Assembly: GCA_945860575.1 (NCBI GenBank)
Contig: CAMAQQ010000010.1
Coordinates: forward strand, 1-15,146
Reading direction: 5' to 3'
Length of the DNA stretch: 15,146 bases
Source of the DNA: Ferrithrix thermotolerans DSM 19514
GTDB taxonomy: Bacteria; Actinomycetota; Acidimicrobiia; Acidimicrobiales; Ilumatobacteraceae
Shown: positions 5,842 through 13,867 of the stretch, piece after piece
Position numbering within the stretch: the stretch's first letter is position 1
Layout: the number at the start of each line of letters is the position of its first letter
Program-made: the position numbers and the translations under genes
Notes under the pieces: model-generated
What the model saw: the letters and a program-made list of their open reading frames with translations, nothing else
What the model was told of the DNA's origin: nothing
Databases searched by the model: none

Positions 5842-7242
5842 TTAGGTAGTTCGCGAGTCCCACCAAGATTTAAGGCGCGCGCGAATCGCTTCATCGCCGA
5901 GTAATCCTTCTTCGATCCGGATTTCCATTAGAAACTCAAGTGCATCCCCAATATCTCGACCTGGCTTAATTCTAAGAAACTCCATTACTTGAGAACCATC
6001 TAATTCGGGGCGCATTGCCTTTAGTTCTTCGCTCGTAGCTAGCTCGGCGATGCGTTGTTCAAGTTCGCTCATACGGCGCGCGAGGGCTTCAACTTTTTTT
6101 TCATTTCGCGTCGTGCAATCACTGCGAGTTAAAACATTCAAGTCAGCCAAGTGCGCGCCCGCATCGCGAACGTAGCGTCGCACCGCGGCGTCGGTCCATC
6201 CCATTTGGTATGTATGAAACCGGGCACTCAGCGCAACGAGTTCAGAAACAGTTTCAATATCTTGAGTCGAGTATTTCAGTTTTCTCATTCGTTCGCGCGT
6301 CATGCGAGCGCCAACGGCTTCGTGGTGATAAAAAGTGACACCCTTGCCGGCACGTATCGATCTTGTCTTTGGCTTGCCAACATCGTGAAACAATGCCGCC
6401 AATCGCGTGATTCGAAAATCACACGGCGCATCAGGCTGAACATTTTCAACGACCGCCAAAGTGTGCGTGAGTACATCTTTATGTCTGTGAATTGGATCTT
6501 GTTCGAGTTGCATTGCCGCTAGTTCGGGCAAAAAATGTTGCGATAATCCATTGTCGACCAAGAACCACAGACCAAACGACGGACGCAATGTGACCATAAG
6601 TCGATCGAATTCATCGCGAATTCGTTCGGCGCTAACAATTGTGATGCGCTCATTCATCATTTTGACCGCCGCCGTCAACTCAGGCACGGGTACAACCCCC
6701 AGACCAGAGATAAATCGCGCCGCTCGCAACATTCGCAATGGATCATCGCTAAAACTTATTTCTGGAGATAGCGGCGTGCGCAAAACTTTGGCCAATAAGT
6801 CGGCCATGCCGTTAAACGGATCAATTAGTTCAGGCTTGTCCTGGGTTACGTCCAACGCCATTGAATTAATGGTGAAGTCACGGCGTGAAAGATCTTCGTA
6901 AACATCTTTTGAAAATTGCACATCTGGTTTACGAGAGTCTGGCGAATACGCCTCCGCACGGTGCGTCGTGATTTCGTAAACACGCTCACCTTTTTTCGCA
7001 CCGATTGTGCCGAACCGTTCGCCCTGTGTCCATAAAGCATCTGACCAGCCGGCAAGAGCCGACTTAATCTGATCTGGATGAGCATCGGTTGTTAGATCAA
7101 AATCCAAATCTTTAACATTGCGATCCAGCATCAGATCTCGAACGGTGCCGCCAACTAAAAATAGTTTGAAGCCGGCATCGCGAAACCTAGGTACCAGCTC
7201 GGCGATCTCGTTTAAAACAGGCGCGAAGCGCTGGGGCATCAC
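5842..7242 (-). CDS. pcnA: CCA tRNA nucleotidyltransferase (CCA-adding enzyme)
   Basis: 466 residues. It adds CCA to tRNA 3' ends, needed here since the tRNA-Gly gene lacks an encoded CCA. The nucleotidyltransferase head has LFLVGGTVRDLML (27-39) and the catalytic DFD of KDLDFDLTT (D47, D49). RRDFTINSMAL (120-130) and the DDPLRMLRAARF motif (about 166-177) belong to the class II family. An HD phosphohydrolase domain follows, with FHDVGKPKTR and HD at 286-287, as in other actinobacterial PcnA proteins. Start: GTG at 7242 followed at once by ATG at 7239. TAGCCT ends six bases before the GTG, suggesting a leaderless mRNA. Divergent from the DUF6049 gene. Rv3907c holds the matching position in M. 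tuberculosis. Confidence 0.95.
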   Translation of the reverse strand: MMPQRFAPVLNEIAELVPRFRDAGFKLFLVGGTVRDLMLDRNVKDLDFDLTTDAHPDQIKSALAGWSDALWTQGERFGTIGAKKGERVYEITTHRAEAYSPDSRKPDVQFSKDVYEDLSRRDFTINSMALDVTQDKPELIDPFNGMADLLAKVLRTPLSPEISFSDDPLRMLRAARFISGLGVVPVPELTAAVKMMNERITIVSAERIRDEFDRLMVTLRPSFGLWFLVDNGLSQHFLPELAAMQLEQDPIHRHKDVLTHTLAVVENVQPDAPCDFRITRLAALFHDVGKPKTRSIRAGKGVTFYHHEAVGARMTRERMRKLKYSTQDIETVSELVALSARFHTYQMGWTDAAVRRYVRDAGAHLADLNVLTRSDCTTRNEKKVEALARRMSELEQRIAELATSEELKAMRPELDGSQVMEFLRIKPGRDIGDALEFLMEIRIEEGLLGDEAIRARLKSWWDSRTT

Positions 7243-7248
7243 GCTTAC

Positions 7249-7254
7249 AGGCTA
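7249..7254 (-). promoter_or_regulatory. Candidate -10 box of pcnA, leaderless type
   Basis: TAGCCT on the minus strand, followed by six bases (GTAAGC) and then the GTG start. The spacing places the transcription start at the first base of the coding region. No Shine-Dalgarno sequence is seen. The same spacing occurs before the genes at 4347 and 12111. Confidence 0.5.
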
Positions 7255-7290
7255 CGCATAACCAAGCATCAACTGATGAGTTTGCACACT

Positions 7291-7327
7291 TGAAGGTGCT
7301 AATGAAGGAGCTAATTGAAGGTGCTAG
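7291..7327 (+). repeat. Three tandem 12-mers upstream of the DUF6049 gene
   Basis: TGAAGGTGCTAA (7291-7302), TGAAGGAGCTAA (7303-7314) and, after one extra T, TGAAGGTGCTAG (7316-7327). Each copy holds a GAAGG that resembles a ribosome binding site. The repeats lie in the 106-base divergent gap between pcnA and the gene at 7349. Confidence 0.8.
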
Positions 7328-7348
7328 TGGCACTACCGTAAATGCCTG

Positions 7349-9421
7349 ATGATTGTGCGTCTAAAAACACTGCTTGTGCCCATACTCATGGCGGTCGCAG
7401 TCAGCACGGTAGCCCCGCTGATATTGACTTTGCCTGCCGAGGCTCAACGAATAGAAGATGTTGCCGTAACTGGTTTGAAATTATCTGCGCAGAACTTTCA
7501 TATCGGCGCTTCAAAGGACTTGCGCTTTGTTTTTTCGGTAGACGACACTAATTTACTGAACAAATTATTGACAGTGAAAAACTCTGTCATTCGTATTTCG
7601 CTCGGTGCTCGCGTTACCGGGGGTGATAAAGAAGTTCGTGATCTAATTGCGAATCCATCTTTGTTTGTAGCCACCGACTCGGTTGACTTTTCGACTCAAA
7701 CTCTTTTGCGCAAGCCGGACGGCCAGTTCGAACTAACTGCTTCGAGTGGTGATTTAAGTGCAACGGCGGCAAACGGTCCAACTTCTGGATCACAAAATAA
7801 TTTAAAAAAAATTGAATTCAGCGGTCCAGGTATTTATCCAATACGAATCGAATCTCTGATAAATAAAGTAGTGCGCGCCAACGCGACAAGTTTTGTCCAT
7901 CGTGAAGAGCCTTCAACTCGCCTCGAGCCAATGCCCATAAATCTGCTCGTCACGATCGATAGCGCCAACACATTGCAACTAGATGGTTCGCACATCGTTG
8001 ACGACTTGACTCGTCAAAAAGTTTCTCAATTGGTTTCGCTGTTAGAACTTGACGGACCACTTGTCTCAACCCAAGTATCTCCACAAATAGTTGACGGCTT
8101 GAGTAAGTCGAAAAACCCCGCCGACCAAGAGTTACTAGCCAGGCTCACCGATGCAATCAGTAAAACAAATTTGGTTGCAAATACTTATCTGGCGTTCGAC
8201 CCGTCAGGCGCGCGCAAAACTCGGCACGAAAAAGAATTTCTTGCGCTTGTTGATCTCGGGAAAAGCAGTTTGAGTTCTCGTTTTACTTCTAATGTTGCCG
8301 ACTCTGATGTTTGGATTGCCCGAACCCCCCTTGACCAATCTGGAGTCGACCTGCTGGCTGAATCTGGCTACCGATCAATCGTTATGTTGCCCGCGGCAGG
8401 CGCAGCATTGGGTGCCTTTGACAACACGGCTCGGCCATATCGCCTTGTATCCGGCGAAAAAACGCTGTCACTTTACGTCGTTGACCCAACTTATGTTGCG
8501 CAACTAGATGACGAGAAAAATAATTCGTTCATTGCCGCGAGCGCAATTGCGGCACAGTTGTTGGCCCAACGCAGCAAAATTGAAAGTGACGGCGGGACTC
8601 CTTCGCTAAAACGCACCGTGTTGGCATCTAAAGATGGTGCGGTGTTAAATTCAAACTTGCTTCATGAAATTTTATTAATTTTGAAACGCGTTCCTCAACA
8701 AATTTCAATCCAAACTTTGGATAATTTGCCTGAACCGAGACAAGATGCATATAAGCCAAATCTTCGTGTCAAAGACATCTCACAATTCGAAACAAGAATG
8801 AACGAAATTGATCTGCTTCGTGCTGACCTTAAAAAACTTGATTCAACACTTGACCAAAATTCGGCCACTTGGGCAACTTGGAACGAGCGTTTGATGGTCA
8901 TGTCAAGCGATACTTTGACCACGACGCAGCGGGAAGAATTTGCCGAACAAACTCGAAACGAACTCAAAGCTCTACGAACCGCTGTGACACTCAAAGAAGG
9001 CACGACATTCACCTTGGGGAGTCGCAAAAGTCAATTGCGGCTTGATTTAAAAAATTCTTCGACCGAGGATTTGATGGTCCAAGTCAAACTTGAAAGCCCA
9101 AAACTAGAAGAACTAAAACTCGACAGGTCTGTGGCCGTTGTTGAAGTACCAGCAAACAGTTCAAAAGAGTTGGTTATAGATGTTGTTGTAAAATCCAACG
9201 GTTTGTTTCCTGTTTATGTGCGAATTTATACGGCCGACGGGTCAAGCCAACTTGGTAAAAAGATTGAAGTCTCGGCTCGGGTCAATGCAATTGCCGGCCT
9301 GGGTCAAGTTGTTAGCGGGGTTGCTCTATTGTTGCTCTTAACCTGGTGGGCTGCCCACTTTAGGCGCAAGTATCGCACTCAAGTAAGTGAAGAGCAGTCC
9401 GTACTACGCTCAGATACATGA
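7349..9421 (+). CDS. DUF6049-type secreted, membrane-anchored protein
   Basis: 690 residues. An N-terminal signal peptide (LLVPILMAVAVSTVAPLILT, likely cleaved after AEA at 32) leads to a long extracellular part, and a single C-terminal membrane helix spans about 648-671 (VVSGVALLLLLTWWAA) followed by a short basic cytoplasmic tail (RRKYR). No cysteine is present. A beta-rich C-terminal region around residues 540-645 looks like an Ig-like or CARDB-type fold. Family assignment rests on topology and on gene order: M. tuberculosis Rv3909 lies between pcnA/mutT4 and mviN. No mutT4 is present here. Start ATG at 7349; a possible 15-codon upstream reading frame ends in TGATG on it. It overlaps the degV gene by four bases (ATGA). 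Exact role is unknown; the neighbours suggest the cell envelope. Confidence 0.75.
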   Translation: MIVRLKTLLVPILMAVAVSTVAPLILTLPAEAQRIEDVAVTGLKLSAQNFHIGASKDLRFVFSVDDTNLLNKLLTVKNSVIRISLGARVTGGDKEVRDLIANPSLFVATDSVDFSTQTLLRKPDGQFELTASSGDLSATAANGPTSGSQNNLKKIEFSGPGIYPIRIESLINKVVRANATSFVHREEPSTRLEPMPINLLVTIDSANTLQLDGSHIVDDLTRQKVSQLVSLLELDGPLVSTQVSPQIVDGLSKSKNPADQELLARLTDAISKTNLVANTYLAFDPSGARKTRHEKEFLALVDLGKSSLSSRFTSNVADSDVWIARTPLDQSGVDLLAESGYRSIVMLPAAGAALGAFDNTARPYRLVSGEKTLSLYVVDPTYVAQLDDEKNNSFIAASAIAAQLLAQRSKIESDGGTPSLKRTVLASKDGAVLNSNLLHEILLILKRVPQQISIQTLDNLPEPRQDAYKPNLRVKDISQFETRMNEIDLLRADLKKLDSTLDQNSATWATWNERLMVMSSDTLTTTQREEFAEQTRNELKALRTAVTLKEGTTFTLGSRKSQLRLDLKNSSTEDLMVQVKLESPKLEELKLDRSVAVVEVPANSSKELVIDVVVKSNGLFPVYVRIYTADGSSQLGKKIEVSARVNAIAGLGQVVSGVALLLLLTWWAAHFRRKYRTQVSEEQSVLRSDT

Positions 9422-10251
9422 CCATCCGCATAGTTACAGACTCTGCTTGTGATATTCCTCAAGCATTAGTTGAAAAATACAACATCACTATCGTTCCATT
9501 GACTTTCAGTTTCGGGGACAAAGAATATATTGATCGAGTCAGTTTGACGACCGAAGAATTTTGGCAACAATGTGCAGATTCCCCAACTCTGCCTCAGACT
9601 GCGGCGCCAGCGCCGGGGCAATTTACTCAGGCATTTCGCACACTGATTCAACAGGGCGCGACAGGAATTCTCGTAATCAGCCTTTCGCGCGAACTTTCAG
9701 CAACAATGCAGTCGGCTGAAACAGGGGCAAAAGAATCTGGTGTAACTGTGCCGGTGCGATTTGTCGATAGTCGCTCAGCGAGCATGGGCGAGGGAATAAC
9801 CGTTATTGCAATCGCCAAAATGGCGGCCGCAGGTGCCTCGCTTGACGAACTTGAAGTTGCTGCAAATAATTTCGCTAGTCGCACAAAAGTTTTCGGTGCA
9901 TTAGACACGCTTGAAAACCTTAAGAAAGGCGGCCGAATCAGCAACACCAAAGCTTTTTTCGCGTCGGCTTTGGCGATTAAGCCAATTATTGAAGTTCGGG
10001 GAGGAAAACTTGAAGAAGGCGGCAAAGAGCGAACTCGCAGCAAAGCACTTGCCTTTCTGATTGAAAAAATTAGATCGGCCGGTGAAATTAGCGATTTGGC
10101 CGTATTGCACGCTCAATGCAGCGATATTGATTCATTTGTCGACCAGTTAAAGACAATTTACAAAGGTGAAATAATTGTCAGCGATATCGGCTCAGTTATC
10201 GGCTCGCACACAGGAATCGGAACCGTTGGCGTGACCTATCACGTCAAGTAA
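9418..10251 (+). CDS. DegV family protein (fatty-acid binding)
   Basis: 277 residues, the normal length. The N-terminal motif RIVTDSACDIP (4-14) and the segments LTTEEFWQQ, LPQTAAPAPGQF, GILVISLSRELSATMQSA and VRFVDSRSASMGEG follow the family in order, as does LENLKKGGRIS in the second half. Family members bind a fatty acid between two domains; Gram-positive FakB proteins present it to the kinase FakA. No fakA is visible nearby. The start ATG overlaps the stop of the preceding gene by four bases, so translation is probably coupled. It has no counterpart at this place in M. tuberculosis, where mviN follows directly. Confidence 0.92.
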   Translation: MTIRIVTDSACDIPQALVEKYNITIVPLTFSFGDKEYIDRVSLTTEEFWQQCADSPTLPQTAAPAPGQFTQAFRTLIQQGATGILVISLSRELSATMQSAETGAKESGVTVPVRFVDSRSASMGEGITVIAIAKMAAAGASLDELEVAANNFASRTKVFGALDTLENLKKGGRISNTKAFFASALAIKPIIEVRGGKLEEGGKERTRSKALAFLIEKIRSAGEISDLAVLHAQCSDIDSFVDQLKTIYKGEIIVSDIGSVIGSHTGIGTVGVTYHVK

Positions 10252-10316
10252 CAATCCCTGTTTAAGTGACATTCCCCGTTTGAAGGGGTGCACAGAACTA
10301 GCGTAAAAGTTCAGCG

Positions 10317-12047
10317 ATGAGACCACTACCCCTTGAAGAACCTGAAGATTCGCAACGACTGTTCGGTGCTCGATATCGCCTTGATCGCCAAATTGCCCGC
10401 GGTGGAATGGCAGAAGTTTGGCTCGGCACTGACACTTTTTTAGATCGTCCGGTTGCGATCAAAGTTCTTAAACCGCAACTCGCCAATGACCCGGTTGTCG
10501 CCGAGCGCTTTCGCCGTGAAGCACTTGCGTGTGCCGGATTAAATCACGTCAACATCGTCGCGGTTTACGATTCGGTTGAGGACAAGGGTCGACAAGCAGT
10601 TGTGATGCAATACATCGACGGCAAGAGTTTACGCGAACTTTTAGATCGAAGAAAAAGACTTGGACCTCTCGTAACGATTCATATGGGAATCGCAATGGCT
10701 AGCGCTCTTGACTTCGCACATCACGCCGGCCTGGTGCATCGCGATGTGAAGCCCGGCAATATTTTGGTAACACCTCAAGGCAGATTTCTTCTCGCTGATT
10801 TTGGCATTGCCAAGGCGCTCAGCACGGTTGGTGAAGATTTAACCGATGACAATGTGATGATGGGTACAGCAAAATATTTATCTCCAGAACAAGTGCGTGG
10901 AAAACCACTGGATGGTCGAGCCGATCTTTACGGTTTAGGTCTTGTTATGTACGAATGTCTCGCTGGAAAAGTTCCGTTTATTGGTGAAACCGACGCCGAT
11001 ACGGCGCTGGCCAGGTTGCAACGCGAGCCAACCGATCTTTCGCAATTAAGGCCGTCACTTGCGCCAGAACTTGTGCGTGTGATTCACAAATTAATGGCAA
11101 GAAATCCTGATCATCGCTATTCGACTGGTCAAGAAACATGCGACGCCTTGACCCAAGCGATTGAAGCTCAAAATAACTTTGCGGCTTCAATGACTCCGCC
11201 AACTGGGGTCATGTCACCGACTCAGATAAATCAGCCTTTCATTCATAAAGAGTCTTTGGTGACCCAGATTTCTGGTCGGTTCGTTGAAGGACACGTTGAC
11301 GACCGTGTTGAAGATTTTGTTGAAGACTTCATTCAAGAACCGGTCAAAAAAAGAAAATCAAAAAAGAAAGTCAGTAAGTCGCAAAAGAACGAAGAGAAAA
11401 TTGTAAAGAAAGATTTTAAAAACCAAAAGAAGCGCTCTAAATCATCGGGTGGCCGAACACCAACATCAACAAAAATTCTTGGTTTGATCGCGATTTTGCT
11501 GAGTATCGCCGTGATGTATGTGGCGACTCAGGGTTTTGATTCATCGCTATTTACTTCGAGGCTGTCTTCGACTCAAGCAAACTCAGGTGTCGCACCAGTA
11601 ATTATCTCTCGGATAGTCAGTTACGACCCAAATGGTCAAGATGGATTAGAAAATGAAGCCGGAGTTTGGTCGCTGACGGATAACGATCAGAAAACTGCAT
11701 GGTCGACAGACTGTTACGCCACGGCATTTTTTGGCGATAAAAAATATGTTGGGGTTTTGATCGAACTTTCTCAACCAGCAACCGGTGTTTTAAAAGTTGG
11801 TATGCAAAATGGTCCGTGGTCGCTTGAGATCTACACGGCAACTGGAGTTGCCCCGACCTCGCTAGAACAATGGGGTGAGCCAACTGGAACCGACTACAAC
11901 ACGCGTCGGGGAGTCGCTCAATTTATGGTTCCGGCTCAGACACAATTCGTTTTACTGATGTTGCGCGAAATTGGCATGAGTGATCAATGCAGTCCAGATA
12001 ATCCATATCAAGGGTTAATGCAAGATGTTTCGTTTAGCGCCGCATAA
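10317..12047 (+). CDS. Transmembrane Ser/Thr protein kinase with MviN-type extracellular domain
   Basis: 576 residues. A kinase domain fills about 20-285 and keeps all key residues: glycine-rich loop IARGGMAEVWLG (26-37), K49 of VAIK, E68, HRD (141-143) with K145 and N148, DFG (161-163), SPE (189-191) and D203 of RADLYGLG. An acidic linker (VEDFVEDFI) and a very Lys-rich stretch (about 343-375) precede one membrane helix at about 386-404. Residues 427-576 lie outside: ISRIVSYDPNG, LTDNDQKTAWSTDCY and a beta-rich body with two cysteines, like the discoidin/lectin-type domain that ends mycobacterial MviN. There are no PASTA repeats. Position between the DUF6049 gene and trxB is that of mviN, yet no MurJ flippase part is present. 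Likely a cell-envelope signalling kinase; substrates unknown. Start ATG at 10317 with no clear Shine-Dalgarno sequence. Confidence 0.93.
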   Translation: MRPLPLEEPEDSQRLFGARYRLDRQIARGGMAEVWLGTDTFLDRPVAIKVLKPQLANDPVVAERFRREALACAGLNHVNIVAVYDSVEDKGRQAVVMQYIDGKSLRELLDRRKRLGPLVTIHMGIAMASALDFAHHAGLVHRDVKPGNILVTPQGRFLLADFGIAKALSTVGEDLTDDNVMMGTAKYLSPEQVRGKPLDGRADLYGLGLVMYECLAGKVPFIGETDADTALARLQREPTDLSQLRPSLAPELVRVIHKLMARNPDHRYSTGQETCDALTQAIEAQNNFAASMTPPTGVMSPTQINQPFIHKESLVTQISGRFVEGHVDDRVEDFVEDFIQEPVKKRKSKKKVSKSQKNEEKIVKKDFKNQKKRSKSSGGRTPTSTKILGLIAILLSIAVMYVATQGFDSSLFTSRLSSTQANSGVAPVIISRIVSYDPNGQDGLENEAGVWSLTDNDQKTAWSTDCYATAFFGDKKYVGVLIELSQPATGVLKVGMQNGPWSLEIYTATGVAPTSLEQWGEPTGTDYNTRRGVAQFMVPAQTQFVLLMLREIGMSDQCSPDNPYQGLMQDVSFSAA

Positions 12048-12098
12048 TTAGAAACAGAAAATCTTCAACTTAACTTATTTGCCACATTTTGTGAGCGT

Positions 12099-12104
12099 TA
12101 GTCT
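12099..12104 (+). promoter_or_regulatory. Candidate -10 box of the small membrane protein/trxB operon, leaderless type
   Basis: TAGTCT followed by six bases and then the GTG at 12111. The same spacing as at pcnA and fkbM. No Shine-Dalgarno sequence precedes the GTG, which fits a leaderless transcript. The -35 region is not recognisable. Confidence 0.45.
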
Positions 12105-12110
12105 TAACTT

Positions 12111-12449
12111 GTGATTTCAAATCCGTTTACCGATCCAAAATGGGCCGAAAAGACACTTCGTCTAATCGATCGCACGGTCGGTTTCGTTCGCGATAAAACG
12201 ACCCGCCCACTTGCAAATCTCGTGCGTGCCATTGTGTTCGGTGTAATTTTGATAGTTGCTGGTCTATTGATCTTTATATTCGGGTTGATCGGATTGGTTC
12301 GTGCATTCAACGAATTGTTGGATATTTGGTTGACCAGGCCAACTGCGGTCTGGGTTTCATATTTTGTGTTGTCGTTCTTGTTCACCGGGCTTGGTGCACT
12401 GATGATGCGTAAGCGACACCAAACTTCTACTAAACCAACAAACAAATAA
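12111..12449 (+). CDS. Small membrane protein with two helices, function unknown
   Basis: 112 residues. A polar N-terminus of about 35 residues (WAEKTLRLIDRTVGFVRDKT) precedes two membrane helices, about 39-65 (LVRAIVFGVILIVAGLLIFI) and 80-99 (AVWVSYFVLSFLFTGLGALM), and a basic tail (MRKRHQTSTK). It resembles holin-like or DUF-type small actinobacterial membrane proteins, but I do not recognise the family. Start GTG at 12111 is supported by the leaderless promoter pattern. It ends 18 bases before trxB and is probably in the same transcript. In M. tuberculosis the sigM and anti-sigma genes occupy this place; this protein is not visibly related to either. Confidence 0.75.
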   Translation: MISNPFTDPKWAEKTLRLIDRTVGFVRDKTTRPLANLVRAIVFGVILIVAGLLIFIFGLIGLVRAFNELLDIWLTRPTAVWVSYFVLSFLFTGLGALMMRKRHQTSTKPTNK

Positions 12450-12467
12450 TTAACGGAAGGCAATTTA

Positions 12468-13424
12468 ATGTCGGCTACAGAAATGACCCCACAAAAAGTA
12501 ATCATCATCGGCTCGGGCCCCGCTGGTTTGACCGCCGCAATCTACACTGCCCGAGCGAATCTTGCGCCACTGGTAATCGAGGGTGAGCCATCTTCGACAT
12601 CTGATCAGCCTGGTGGCCAGTTGATGCTGACAACGGAGGTTGAAAACTTCCCGGGGTTTCCAGAAGGCGTGATGGGGCCCGACTTGATGATGAAGTTTCG
12701 CGAGCAAGCCGCAAGGTTCAACACAACTTTTATCACCGAAAAAGTAACGAAAGTTGATTTCTCTCAACGACCATTTGCTGTTTGGGTAAGAGACACGAAA
12801 TACACCGCTCAATCAATAATCGTCAGTACTGGCGCCCAATCAATAATGCTCGGGCTCGAAAACGAATCTCGTTTCTACGGGCACGGCCTTTCAACATGTG
12901 CCACTTGCGATGGTTTCTTCTTTCGCGGACAAGAGATCGCCGTAGTTGGTGGAGGCGACTCAGCAATTGAAGAGGCAACTTTTTTGACAAAGTTCGCCTC
13001 AAAAGTCACGATTGTCCATCGGCGTGACAGTTTGCGTGCTTCAAAAATCATGCAAGATCGCGCGCGGAATAACCCGAAAATCGAATTCAAATGGAACTCG
13101 CAAGTAACTGAAATAATCGGCACCAACAAACTTGAAGGTATTGGATTGATTGACACCGTGACCGGCGCAAGTTCGCAAATGGCAGTCACCGGATTGTTCG
13201 TGGCAATCGGTCACCGCCCAAACACGGACTTATTTAAGAATGTTCTCGACATGGAAGCCAATGGCTATTTGCAAACTCGACCTGGTTCGTCATACACGAA
13301 TATTGACGGAGTGTTTGCTTGCGGTGATGTGCAGGACCACACCTATCGTCAGGCAATTACTGCCGCAGGTTCTGGTTGTATGGCGGCAATCGATTGTGAA
13401 CGATGGCTTGAGACACAACATTAA
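12468..13424 (+). CDS. trxB: Thioredoxin-disulfide reductase
   Basis: 318 residues. It transfers electrons from NADPH through FAD to thioredoxin. The FAD-binding motif is GSGPAGLTAA (15-24), the redox-active pair is CATC (144-147), the NADPH motif is GGGDSAIEEA (161-170), and ACGDVQD near the C-terminus is the second FAD contact. Length is normal. Start ATG has GGAAGG seven bases upstream. It is followed by trxA after 104 bases that include a 12-bp triple repeat and a separate promoter candidate, so trxA may be partly independent. The trxB-trxA-cwlM-parB order is classical for actinobacterial origin regions. Confidence 0.97.
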   Translation: MSATEMTPQKVIIIGSGPAGLTAAIYTARANLAPLVIEGEPSSTSDQPGGQLMLTTEVENFPGFPEGVMGPDLMMKFREQAARFNTTFITEKVTKVDFSQRPFAVWVRDTKYTAQSIIVSTGAQSIMLGLENESRFYGHGLSTCATCDGFFFRGQEIAVVGGGDSAIEEATFLTKFASKVTIVHRRDSLRASKIMQDRARNNPKIEFKWNSQVTEIIGTNKLEGIGLIDTVTGASSQMAVTGLFVAIGHRPNTDLFKNVLDMEANGYLQTRPGSSYTNIDGVFACGDVQDHTYRQAITAAGSGCMAAIDCERWLETQH

Positions 13425-13453
13425 ACATGACATTAGACACGACATTAGAAATA
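13418..13453 (+). repeat. Three 12-bp repeats across the trxB stop codon
   Basis: ACATTAAACATG (13418), ACATTAGACACG (13430) and ACATTAGAAATA (13442) share the core ACATTA with an exact 12-base period. The first copy includes the TAA stop of trxB. A pyrimidine-rich stretch (13453-13470) follows. Confidence 0.75.
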
Positions 13454-13477
13454 CTCTCTCACTCTCTTTTACCGAGA

Positions 13478-13483
13478 TAACCT
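13478..13483 (+). promoter_or_regulatory. Candidate -10 box of trxA
   Basis: TAACCT fits TAnnnT and would give a transcript starting near 13490, about 40 bases before the chosen trxA start. No good -35 hexamer is visible. It would allow trxA-cwlM transcription apart from trxB. Confidence 0.35.
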
Positions 13484-13528
13484 AAAAGGGTTCTGACACT
13501 GCGTAAGAACATGACGAAAGGTTTTGAA

Positions 13529-13867
13529 ATGGCGGATGGAATCGTCACTCTGACGAGTGCAAATTTTGACGAGACAATCAAGTCTTCAACAACACCGATT
13601 TTGGTCGACTTCTGGGCCGAGTGGTGTGGGCCGTGCAAAGCAATGAATCCAGTTCTTAGCGAAATCGCAAAAGAACAAGAAGGCAAAGTTATTATCGCCA
13701 AATTGAATGTCGACGACCACGGCGATATTGCGCAACGCTTCAACGTGATGAGCATTCCAACAATGATGCTTTTTAGTGACGGAGAAATGAAAAAGAAAAT
13801 GATCGGTGCCAAGGGCAAGCCACAATTACTTGCGGAGATAGCAGAATTTATTCCGACAAAGAGTTAG
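13529..13867 (+). CDS. trxA: Thioredoxin
   Basis: 112 residues with the active site WCGPC at 32-36 in VDFWAEWCGPCKAMNP, and the cis-proline loop SIPTMM (P77). It reduces protein disulfides and is itself reduced by the neighbouring TrxB. I chose the ATG at 13529 because GAAAGG lies seven bases upstream and the length is then normal; an in-frame ATG at 13511 would add six residues and lacks a ribosome binding site. Its 3' end overlaps the open frame of cwlM in the -1 frame, so the two may be translationally coupled. Confidence 0.96.
   Translation: MADGIVTLTSANFDETIKSSTTPILVDFWAEWCGPCKAMNPVLSEIAKEQEGKVIIAKLNVDDHGDIAQRFNVMSIPTMMLFSDGEMKKKMIGAKGKPQLLAEIAEFIPTKS

Noticed and set aside
10274..10288. 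CCCC-GTTTGAA-GGGG inverted repeat after the DegV gene
   Set aside because: Only four base pairs and no T-run follows; not a convincing terminator.
13786..13800. A-rich stretch in trxA as a -1 slippery site leading into cwlM
   Set aside because: In the trxA frame the heptamer reads G AAA AAG, which does not give good re-pairing of the P-site tRNA after a -1 slip, and no strong downstream stem was seen. An AUU start seems more likely, though a shift is not excluded.
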